Of a stretch of 64,000 bases of DNA, positions 42,467 to 49,968 are shown piece after piece. Below the pieces are notes generated by a model. The model saw nothing but the letters and a program-made list of their open reading frames with translations, ran no database searches and was not told the origin of the DNA. Both the position numbers and the translations under genes were made by a program. Within the stretch, counting starts at the first letter, position 1. Each line of letters opens with the position of its first letter. The stretch is from the NCBI GenBank assembly GCA_012270555.1, contig JAAXIC010000018.1, positions 84,315 through 148,314 of the forward strand, written 5' to 3'. Origin of the DNA: Chloroflexota bacterium. Its GTDB lineage: Bacteria > Chloroflexota > UBA11872 > VXOZ01.

Positions 42467-43309
42467 TCACACTTTTTCGGCGACAACCTGCAGCCAGTAG
42501 CGCGGAACCGTTGTCAGCTTCAGCTCTTTTACGGCTTCGCGAATGCCGTGCTTGAGCACCTCGGCGCCGATGTCCAGCGGCACGCTGGGCAATACCCCTT
42601 CGATGAAGAGCGAGTAATCGCTGATGTCTTCCAGGCTCTCTTGGGTCATCTCCACTTGCCGGCACTCGAGGTGGGTCACGGTGAAGCCGTTCTCTTGCAG
42701 CAGCGCCGAATACTGATCGGGCGAAAGCCAACGCATAGCCGTCGTCTTGGCATCCTTGACGATTTTGACGTTGGGGTACTCGCGCCGCATCTTCTGCACG
42801 GCGCGCACGACCCACAGGCGATTGGCTTTCTCGGTGATGGGGAGATAAGCGCCGTCGAAGAAGGTGGTGTTGAAAGCCACCACGCCGCCGGGATTCAGCG
42901 CTTTGCCAATCTCTTTGAAGACGGCGTGCTTGTCCTCGATGAGGTGGATGGCATTGCAGAAGAAGAGCGCGTCCGCGGAGGAAACAAGCTGGGATACATT
43001 CTCCGCGCTGCCGTTGAGAAACTTGACCATTGCGCTGGCGACGCTCTGCCGCGCCTTGTCTAAGGCGAGAGGCGAAGGGTCGATGCCGAGGATCTGGGCT
43101 TTCAGTCCCAAACGCTGCACTTTGGCAAGAACTAAGCGGGTGATCGCGCCGGTGCCGCAGCCAAGATCGACAATACGGCGCTGGACGTTGGGGTCGAGCC
43201 GCTCGAGGAAGCTCAGGGCCGATTCGACGAGGTGCGTATTGGTCTCACGATAGAATTCATGCCGAGCGAATGGCTCGAAGGAGTGATCCGTTCCCCGCGT
43301 ATCATCCAT
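42467..43309 (-). CDS. Class I SAM-dependent methyltransferase
   Basis: The ATG at 43309 follows GAGAGGAAGG and gives a 280-residue protein. Motif I is VQRRIVDLGCGTGAITRLVLAKV, followed by ILGIDPSPLALDKARQSV, SADALFFCNAIHLIEDKHAVFKEIGKALNPGGVVAFNTTFFDGAYLPI. It fits the Methyltransf_25/UbiE-like group. The last third is helical and unassigned. A 13-bp hairpin sits in its 5' leader next to the ribosome site. Confidence 0.85.
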   Translation of the reverse strand: MDDTRGTDHSFEPFARHEFYRETNTHLVESALSFLERLDPNVQRRIVDLGCGTGAITRLVLAKVQRLGLKAQILGIDPSPLALDKARQSVASAMVKFLNGSAENVSQLVSSADALFFCNAIHLIEDKHAVFKEIGKALNPGGVVAFNTTFFDGAYLPITEKANRLWVVRAVQKMRREYPNVKIVKDAKTTAMRWLSPDQYSALLQENGFTVTHLECRQVEMTQESLEDISDYSLFIEGVLPSVPLDIGAEVLKHGIREAVKELKLTTVPRYWLQVVAEKV

Positions 43310-43739
43310 GAAACACCTTCCTCTCACCGACACCAACGCTCATAGTGCATGCGTGCTGGTGTCGGAAACTCCCTTCACCGCGCAGTCAGTCGTGGACGCG
43401 GCCCTTGGCTTGTCCCGATGCCTTTCGTCCTACCGCGTATCCGCGTCGTATGCGGGACGAAACACTACCGAACCCAAGGCATTGGTACTTTCCTATTATA
43501 CGGGTATTTGTGGAAACACGGACAGCGTTCTCAGTTGCACGCGCGTTTACTGCGCTGCCAGTAACAGACCGGCCTGGAACGCAATGCTACAATGGGTGCG
43601 TAGCTGATTGCAAGATGGCAGCGGTCTTCTGCATGCGCCAATAGAATGGGTGAACGCAGCATGTGGGGAAGTCGCGCAGCTCTCGACATAAGATGCAACT
43701 CTCGGTCGGTTGTATGGCCAAGACATGAGGATTTGCCGC
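43310..43739. other. Structured divergent intergenic region
   Basis: Between the divergent methyltransferase and enolase-superfamily genes lie a hairpin (43327-43365) and nested inverted repeats near 43400-43490 (ATGCCTT/AAGGCAT outside TTTCGTCC/GGACGAAA). The short plus-strand ORFs have no protein character. It may hold promoters or a small RNA, but none is proven. Confidence 0.5.
43327..43365 (-). promoter_or_regulatory. Hairpin in the 5' leader of the methyltransferase gene
   Basis: CCGACACCA/TGGTGTCGG (9 bp), continued by ACGC/GCGT after a GC bulge, closes a small loop. It ends about 18 bases before the ATG and borders the Shine-Dalgarno, so it could affect initiation. Confidence 0.4.
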
Positions 43740-44927
43740 ATGAGAATTCGTAAAGTAGAGGCTGTCCCGCTCCGTTGGCCCATTCAGAGTAGCGGTCACG
43801 AGCGCGTATCGGACTATGGGCCGCATGACGAGGCCCACGCCGTCATCGTGAGAGTCGAGACGGACGACGGGCTGGTGGGACACGGCGAGGTGCATCCCGG
43901 CTACGGCTACACGCGCGGCGCGTGCTGGTCGCTGAAAGCCATTGTCGAGAAGGAACTCGGCCCGGAGATCATCGGCGAGGATGCCACACAACCCGAGTAC
44001 GTCTGGGAGAAGATGTACAACGGCCCGCGCCTCGGCATCGCGCTCACGTACGGCCAGAGTTCGCCCCGTATGGGCCGCCGGGGCGTTACCGTGTGCGCCA
44101 TGGGCGGCATCGACATGGCCCTCTGGGACATCTACGCGCGATCGCTCGGTATACCCATCTTCAAGCTGCTCGGCGGCGGCTTCCGTTCCCGCCTGCCAAC
44201 GTACGCCAGCGGCGGCCATGCGGCCGCGGAGGAGGCGGGTGAAGAGGCGCTCACGTACATCGCCAAGGGCTTTCGCAATGTGAAGATGCGCGTGGGAGCG
44301 ATGGACGCTCCCCGCATCGTCGCAGACGGCATCGCGCGCATCCGGGCCGTGCGCGACGCCATCGGGCCGGACGGCGAACTCATGCTGGACGCCCACGGCT
44401 CCCTTAATGAGTCACAGGCAATTCGTCTGGCGCAGGAGGCAGAGAAGTTCGACATTTCGTGGTTCGAGGAGCCGGTGAGCAGCGACAATTGGAACGGCAT
44501 GCGCCGGGTGCGAGAGGCTACTTCAATTCCCATCTCCACCGGCGAGAACGACTTTACGCACTTCGACTTTCGCGACATCATCGCCCACGAGGCGGCAGAC
44601 ATCCTGCAGCCCGACCTGGCCGTCGTTGGCGGGTTTACGGCGGCGCGGCGTATCGGTGTGCTGGCACATGCGGCTAACCTGCAGGTAGCGCCCCACATTT
44701 GGGGCTCCGCATTATTGTTTTACGCTAGTCTCCAACTGGCGGCGGCGCTGCCCAATTGTCCCATCATCGAGTTTCGCCAGGGCGGCAATCCGCTCTTTAC
44801 GGAATTGATCACGCCGCCGCCCGCAATCGATAGCGAGGGCTATGTGACGATTCCCTCAGGACCGGGCTTGGGCGTCGACATCAATTTGGAAGCGGCGGAA
44901 GAGAAGTTTCCTTTTGAGGGCTCATAG
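43740..44927 (+). CDS. Mandelate racemase/muconate lactonising (enolase superfamily) enzyme
   Basis: The ATG at 43740, eight bases after GAGGA, gives 395 residues. The N-terminal capping domain (MRIRKVEAVPLRWP) precedes a barrel with FRNVKMRVG (KxR in place of KxK), metal ligands in LMLDAHGSL, SWFEEPVS and STGENDF, and APHIWGS with a possible catalytic His. AVCAMGGIDMALWDIYARSLGIPIFKLLGG is diagnostic. The enzyme abstracts a proton alpha to a carboxylate, most likely as a sugar-acid dehydratase or racemase. The KxR change fits a His-based rather than Lys-based catalyst. Confidence 0.88.
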   Translation: MRIRKVEAVPLRWPIQSSGHERVSDYGPHDEAHAVIVRVETDDGLVGHGEVHPGYGYTRGACWSLKAIVEKELGPEIIGEDATQPEYVWEKMYNGPRLGIALTYGQSSPRMGRRGVTVCAMGGIDMALWDIYARSLGIPIFKLLGGGFRSRLPTYASGGHAAAEEAGEEALTYIAKGFRNVKMRVGAMDAPRIVADGIARIRAVRDAIGPDGELMLDAHGSLNESQAIRLAQEAEKFDISWFEEPVSSDNWNGMRRVREATSIPISTGENDFTHFDFRDIIAHEAADILQPDLAVVGGFTAARRIGVLAHAANLQVAPHIWGSALLFYASLQLAAALPNCPIIEFRQGGNPLFTELITPPPAIDSEGYVTIPSGPGLGVDINLEAAEEKFPFEGS

Positions 44928-44978
44928 GACGGCTGCTAAAATACACCCTGGGGATGACACTGGGGAGAGGAAGAAACG

Positions 44979-46424
44979 TTGGCAACTCTGACGGGCACAA
45001 TTCACGACGCGGCTACGGGCAGTTCACTGGCCGCGAAGGTCTCGGTGTTGAGTAGCCATGGCAGATTCCTCGCGCCGGAAGACAGCTTGGCAACCGTGGG
45101 AACGACCAATCCGTTCTTCTACGCCGACGGCACGTTTTCCCTGGAGGGTCCGTGCGGGCAGGTGGACGTGCGCGTGGAACGGGGCACAGAGTACGCGCCT
45201 TTGGAGATGACGGTAGATCTGCCACAGCACGGTACGGTGAACCTCGAGTTGCCACTCCAGCGTTGGATCAGCTTGCCCAAGCAGGGCCTCTACCCGGGCA
45301 ATACGCACATTCACTACCGGGAATTTGAAACCCGGCCCGAGGAGCGCCTGCGCTTCGACTCCTCAGTGGAGGACCTTACGGTCACCATCATCAGTGTGCT
45401 GCAGCGCGGCGAGTTGGAATACGCCACCAACCGCTTTCCCGTGGGAGAGATGGAGCATCCCACCACGCCCGGCCACGTGCTGGACGTGGGTGAAGAGACG
45501 CGGCACAATGCCTGGTCATACGGCACCGGGTACGGCCACGTGATGCTGGTGCGGCTGCAGGAGCAGGTGGAACCGCTCAGCCGCGGTGTGCTCGTGGACG
45601 AGTCGGCGCCGGACTATCCCCCGCTGATCGACGCGTGCGCCGCGGCGCAGGAGCAGGGCGGGGTGACGATCTGGTGCCACAACGGCAAGGGGATGGAAGC
45701 GCCGATTGCCGCCGGTCTGGGGCGTTTGGATGCGGTCAATCTCTTCGATCCCTACTGGACTGACCCGGAGTACGACCTGTGGTACCACTTGCTCAACTGC
45801 GGATTCCGGTTGCCGATAAGCACCGGCTCAGACTGGTTTGTCTGCTCGGCAAACCGCGTCTACGTGCAGCTTGAGGACTCTTTCTCATACGATTCGTGGC
45901 TTAACGGTCTGAAGAGCGGGGCCACCTTTATCACCAACGGCCCGTCGCTTACCCTGCGTGTTGCCGGTCAACCGCCCGGTAGCGTCCTGGACGTGCGTAC
46001 CAGCAGACGCAAGCAGGTGAATACCTTTGTGCGCTGGCAATCCTTGCGGCCGGTGCAGCGCATCGAACTGGTGTGCAACGGCGAGGTGGTGGCGCGCGAG
46101 GAATACAGCGAGGGCCTGCGCGAAGGCGTGCTGCGCACGAGGCTGGCGGTGCCCAACGACAGTTGGATTGCCGCCCGCTGCTCGGGCCGCCAGCGCGATA
46201 GCTACGGCCATGCGCAATGGGCGCATACCAGTCCGGTCTACGTACAGTCCGGCGGCGCCAACCCGGCTACGCGGGCGTCCGCCGAGTTCTTCGTGGCTGA
46301 AATGGAGCGGGCAATCGAATGGGTTTCAACGCAAGGCCGCTTTGAGCACGACGACCACCGGCAACGCATGCTGGAGATCTTCAAGAATGGCCGGGAGCAA
46401 TACACGCGGCTGGCCAGCAGTTAG
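44979..46424 (+). CDS. CehA/McbA-family metallohydrolase (PHP-like)
   Basis: The start is TTG at 44979 behind GGGGAGAGGAAG, 51 bases after the enolase-superfamily gene, so they are probably one operon. The 481-residue protein opens with a beta-sandwich domain (GTIHDAATGSSLAAKVSVLSSHGRF, GTFSLEGPCGQVDVRVERG). It continues with a PHP-like domain in which GLYPGNTHIHYR stands for the usual GDLHVHT, with ISVLQRGE, IWCHNGKGM and STGSDWFVC. These His/Asp residues should bind metal. Named family members hydrolyse carbamates or phosphoesters, but the substrate here is unknown. Confidence 0.75.
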   Translation: MATLTGTIHDAATGSSLAAKVSVLSSHGRFLAPEDSLATVGTTNPFFYADGTFSLEGPCGQVDVRVERGTEYAPLEMTVDLPQHGTVNLELPLQRWISLPKQGLYPGNTHIHYREFETRPEERLRFDSSVEDLTVTIISVLQRGELEYATNRFPVGEMEHPTTPGHVLDVGEETRHNAWSYGTGYGHVMLVRLQEQVEPLSRGVLVDESAPDYPPLIDACAAAQEQGGVTIWCHNGKGMEAPIAAGLGRLDAVNLFDPYWTDPEYDLWYHLLNCGFRLPISTGSDWFVCSANRVYVQLEDSFSYDSWLNGLKSGATFITNGPSLTLRVAGQPPGSVLDVRTSRRKQVNTFVRWQSLRPVQRIELVCNGEVVAREEYSEGLREGVLRTRLAVPNDSWIAARCSGRQRDSYGHAQWAHTSPVYVQSGGANPATRASAEFFVAEMERAIEWVSTQGRFEHDDHRQRMLEIFKNGREQYTRLASS

Positions 46425-46513
46425 ACTGCCCACGCGGTCCGCCAGCGATTTTCCACTATCGTCGCCTGTCCTCAATTCGCAAGCTCTTCGCTACTTCGAT
46501 CGAAAGCTGAGGT

Positions 46514-46538
46514 GTAGCGCGGGGGCTTGTCCCCCGCG
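46514..46538. repeat. GTAGCGCGGGGGCTTGTCCCCCGCG palindromic repeat
   Basis: Inverse-orientation copy of 9637-9660. It is directly followed by another palindrome family at 46548. Confidence 0.75.
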
Positions 46539-46547
46539 TGAGACGAG

Positions 46548-46575
46548 GTAGGGGCGGTTCGCGAACCGCCCCTAC
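46548..46575. repeat. 28-bp palindrome GTAGGGGCGGTTCGCGAACCGCCCCTAC
   Basis: Same outer arms and same length as the GTAGGGGC...GCCCCTAC family at 21010, but the inner core is GGTTCGCGAACC. Confidence 0.85.
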
Positions 46576-46635
46576 GGGATGGATTCCTCGCAATTCTGAG
46601 GTAACTTACAACTCGTCCCCAGAGGACACGACGAG

Positions 46636-47805
46636 TCAGACTTCCTCTCGCCGGTCTTCCCAGGCGTTCCAGTAGAGCGTCTCGATTTCTTCCGGTGTCG
46701 GCTGGCGGGGATTGCTGGCGGCGTTGGGTTCTTTGGCGCTATTGGCAACCATGTGCGGCAGTTTCTGCGTCAACTGTTCCTTGGTGACGCCGGCTTCTTG
46801 CAAGGACGCCGGTATGCCAACCTGAGCCCGCAACGCTGCTAAGGCGTCAACGAGAGAAGCGATGGGATTGTCTCCGTCCAAGCCAAGGCGTGACGCTAGG
46901 TCAGCGTACTTTTCCGCGGCTGCCTGCGCATTGAAGGCGACGACGTGGGGTAAGAGCAGCGCGTTGGCGCGTCCGTGGGGAAGGCCGAAGGTCGGCGTGA
47001 GTTGGTGGGACAGCGCGTGGCAGAGGCCCAATCCCGCGCGCATGGTCGCGCCGGCGATGGCCGCGGCCACGTGCATTTCGGCGCGGGCAGCCGTATTGCC
47101 GGGCTCTTGTACGGAGGACGGCAAGTGCGCCAAGACGGTGGCAATCGCTCCTGCTCCCAAAGCTTGCGACACGCGGTGAGATTCAATACTGGCGAAAGAC
47201 TCAACCGCGTGTGCCAGTGCGTCGTAGCCGGTGTCCGCCGCGACGTGGGCCGGCATGGTGGCCGGCACGGCCGGATCGAGGATGGCGGCGTCCGGGACAC
47301 CGGTGAAGCAAACGCGCTTGATGGGGCCTTGCACGGTGTTCTCCGTAATCACCGCTCCTCGGCTGACTTCCGAACCGGTGCCGCTGGTGGAGGGAATGGC
47401 AATACACGTCATACGGCCGGTCTGGCGCGGCGGTGCATTGAAGCCCGCGGCTACGAGCGCCGGCACCGTTATCCCAGGCGTCTCGCATGCGGCGCGGACG
47501 GTCTTGGTGACGTCCAGCGTGGAGCCTCCGCCCAAGCCGATGATCGTATCCGGCGCGAACTCCTCCGCCAGTGCCACGCCTGCGGCACAGGTCTCCTGCG
47601 ATGGGTCAGGCTCGACGGCGTCGAATATGGTCGTGGCCGCATTCGCTTGCCGCGCCAGCCCGCAGACGCGCTCGGCAAAGCCTAGTTGCGTCATTGCCGG
47701 GTCCGCCACCACCAGCACTCGCTTCCCGCAAAGCGAAGGCAGTAATTCTAACGCGCTATCGCCAAGATGAATCTCAGTAGGCATTGAGAACGAGCGAATA
47801 TCCAT
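46636..47805 (-). CDS. Iron-containing alcohol dehydrogenase
   Basis: AGGAGG is seven bases before the ATG at 47805 but only one base before the ATG at 47811, so the former (MDIRSFSMPTEIHLGD) is chosen; the protein has 389 residues. It shows GLGGGSTLDVTKTV for NAD binding, IAIPSTSGTGSEVSRGAVI, and the metal-binding GLCHALSHQLTPTFGLPHGRANALLLPHVVAFN. Group III Fe-ADHs reduce aldehydes or act on maleylacetate and similar oxo-acids. It is convergent with the CehA/McbA-type gene and may be functionally linked to it. Confidence 0.9.
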   Translation of the reverse strand: MDIRSFSMPTEIHLGDSALELLPSLCGKRVLVVADPAMTQLGFAERVCGLARQANAATTIFDAVEPDPSQETCAAGVALAEEFAPDTIIGLGGGSTLDVTKTVRAACETPGITVPALVAAGFNAPPRQTGRMTCIAIPSTSGTGSEVSRGAVITENTVQGPIKRVCFTGVPDAAILDPAVPATMPAHVAADTGYDALAHAVESFASIESHRVSQALGAGAIATVLAHLPSSVQEPGNTAARAEMHVAAAIAGATMRAGLGLCHALSHQLTPTFGLPHGRANALLLPHVVAFNAQAAAEKYADLASRLGLDGDNPIASLVDALAALRAQVGIPASLQEAGVTKEQLTQKLPHMVANSAKEPNAASNPRQPTPEEIETLYWNAWEDRREEV

Positions 47806-47999
47806 GGGCATTCCTCCTTGAGGGCTAGGAACTGACAGTTTCTTGATTGGTATTGGTAATATGAAGCGACAACGCGGGCGGCGAGAGTTGCCGTCATTTT
47901 ACCCTTAGGCACAGCGTGTTGCACACATGCAGCGCCTCGTAATCTTGAGCACGGTTATGTAGAGGCATTTGACTTAATGGGCAGTGGCGTGGGAAAATA

Positions 48000-48023
48000 A
48001 TCCCTAGTAACTGACTAGGAATT
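48000..48023. promoter_or_regulatory. AATCCCTAGT/ACTAGGAATT imperfect inverted repeat
   Basis: This imperfect palindrome around AACTG is about 60 bases before the Rieske gene and could be an operator. The evidence is only symmetry and position. Confidence 0.25.
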
Positions 48024-48083
48024 AGATAAATGAGACGTGCGAGACATAGACCTGTTTCACATAACTGCTAGAAAGGACTGACA

Positions 48084-49928
48084 ATGGCTACCACTACACC
48101 GCGCATTCCTCTGTCGGAACAAGAATCCGCTGAGCAGAACGGCCTACTCCGCGTATCTACCCTGGCGGAGTTGCAGGATCAGGGCGTTGTAACGGCTGCG
48201 GGGCACGGGCATACCGTCGCCGTGTTTTGGCACAACGAGCGGGCGTACGCCGTGGACAACCGCTGTCCGCACATGGGTTTTCCGCTGGCAAAGGGCATCT
48301 GCGAGGACGGCGTGCTGACCTGTTACTGGCATTACGCGCGTTTCGACCTGGATTCCGGCGGCGCGTTCGACATCTGGGCCGGGGACGTGCGCACCTTTCC
48401 GGTGACCGTGCAAGATGGCGAGGTGTGGGTTGATCTGCGTGAAACCCAGAGCGTTGACGAACGCTACGCGGAGGAGGTTCCCCGCCTTGAGAAAGCGTTG
48501 GAGCAGGGCATTGCGCTCAATCAAGCCAAGACGATCCTGGCCTTGCGTGACCTCAAGCCTGCGGAGGCAACCAGGCAGATTGTGGCAACAACCGCTGAGT
48601 ACGGCCTGCGACGGGGATCGAGCCGCAATCCCGGCGGTTGGGGCGACGGCCTCACCATCCTCACCGCCATGGCGAACCTGCAGCCGCATCTCTCCGCGGA
48701 CGACCAGCCTCTTTCCCTCTACCACGGCACGCGCCGTGTGGGTAGCGATGCCATGGATCGCACCGAGCGCATCCTGCTCGATCCGTTGCCAACAGAAGCG
48801 ATACCGGCCGCGCGCCTCAAACGCTGGTTTCGGGAGTACGTGGAAGTCCGCGACGCCGATGCGGCGGACCGTACGCTGCGGACGGCGATAGCCGCGGATT
48901 GGTCGCCGGAGCAACTGCTCGACATGCTAGCCGCGGCCGCTACCGACCACTACTACCGCGATTTTTCCCACGTCATGGATACGCTCGCCAAGGCGGCGGA
49001 ATTGCTCGACATAATTGGCTGGGAAAATGCCGAGGCGGTGCTGCCGGCCCTCACGAGCCAGTGGGCGCAGGCGACCCGCGAGGAAGAACGCAACGCCTGG
49101 CTGCGACCGGAAAACCTGGTGGCGCTGGTGGAAGCGGCGGTGCCTGAGCTTGAATCGGCGCTTGATCTCGCGGCACCGTCAACCGGTGGCTGGGACGACA
49201 GCCTGATCGACGCGCTTCTTGGCGACGACCCACAAAAGAGCCTTGATGCGCTACTGGCAGCCTTCCAGCAGGGACTGGCCTTGGCCGATGGGGCGCAGGC
49301 CTTAGCCTATGCTTCCGCACTGCGACTCACGCGCTTTCCCACGAGCAATGAGTTTGGTGACTGGGATACGGCCCTCCACCACTTCACCTACTGCGCCTCG
49401 CTCGCCCAGGTAGCCAAACGCGCGCCGTCTCTCGAACTGGCACGCGGCGTGCTGCACGGCGCTATGGTCGTCTATCAGGCACGCTTCCTCAATATGCCAG
49501 CCGCACGCCTGCCAAATGCAAATACGCTGGCCGCACTGCCGTCCGAGCCTGCTGTCTTACAAGAGCAACTTCTGACGTACTGTGAGCGTCAAGGCGGCGT
49601 GGACGAGGCCGGTGCGGTCACCTACCGCTACCTCAACCTCGGCCATGATCCGGCGCCCCTCATTGCCACGCTCGGCCACGCCGTGCTGCGCGAAGACCCC
49701 AGCTTCCACGACTTCCAGATGCTCGAAGAAGGCGCGCGCCTAGCGCTGGACCTAGCCGAGAGCGGTCACCCCGACGCCTCGTACCAGACACTGGTCGCGA
49801 TTGCCCGCTGGCAAGCGGCCCACGCCCCGACCCCCCGCGCCACCACACAGACCTACACCATTGCCCGCCGTCTGCATAGAGGCGAAGCGGTATACGCCGA
49901 TGACGGTGACAACGGGAGCGGGTCTTGA
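48084..49928 (+). CDS. Rieske [2Fe-2S] protein with large helical C-terminal extension
   Basis: The 614-residue protein follows an AAAGGA ribosome site. Residues of about 20-118 form a Rieske domain with both cluster motifs, NRCPHMGFPLAKG and LTCYWHYARFDLDSG (CxH and CxxH). The remaining 490 residues are almost entirely helical and match no family I can name. They contain His-rich helices (DHYYRDFSHVMDTLAKAAELLDIIGW, ALHHFTYCASLAQVAKR, ARGVLHGAMVVYQARFLNMPAARLP). The Rieske part could feed electrons to a metal or heme site in this domain, which is inference. No reductase gene is adjacent. Confidence 0.8.
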   Translation: MATTTPRIPLSEQESAEQNGLLRVSTLAELQDQGVVTAAGHGHTVAVFWHNERAYAVDNRCPHMGFPLAKGICEDGVLTCYWHYARFDLDSGGAFDIWAGDVRTFPVTVQDGEVWVDLRETQSVDERYAEEVPRLEKALEQGIALNQAKTILALRDLKPAEATRQIVATTAEYGLRRGSSRNPGGWGDGLTILTAMANLQPHLSADDQPLSLYHGTRRVGSDAMDRTERILLDPLPTEAIPAARLKRWFREYVEVRDADAADRTLRTAIAADWSPEQLLDMLAAAATDHYYRDFSHVMDTLAKAAELLDIIGWENAEAVLPALTSQWAQATREEERNAWLRPENLVALVEAAVPELESALDLAAPSTGGWDDSLIDALLGDDPQKSLDALLAAFQQGLALADGAQALAYASALRLTRFPTSNEFGDWDTALHHFTYCASLAQVAKRAPSLELARGVLHGAMVVYQARFLNMPAARLPNANTLAALPSEPAVLQEQLLTYCERQGGVDEAGAVTYRYLNLGHDPAPLIATLGHAVLREDPSFHDFQMLEEGARLALDLAESGHPDASYQTLVAIARWQAAHAPTPRATTQTYTIARRLHRGEAVYADDGDNGSGS

Positions 49929-49968
49929 GGATTTTGGCTGAGTTGAGATGACACGCATGCCCGCCGCT

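Noticed and set aside
41956-42486. 176-residue minus ORF upstream of fabG
   Set aside because: It overlaps fabG in another frame and reads through the CCCTCTCCC repeat, giving Arg-rich shadow sequence.
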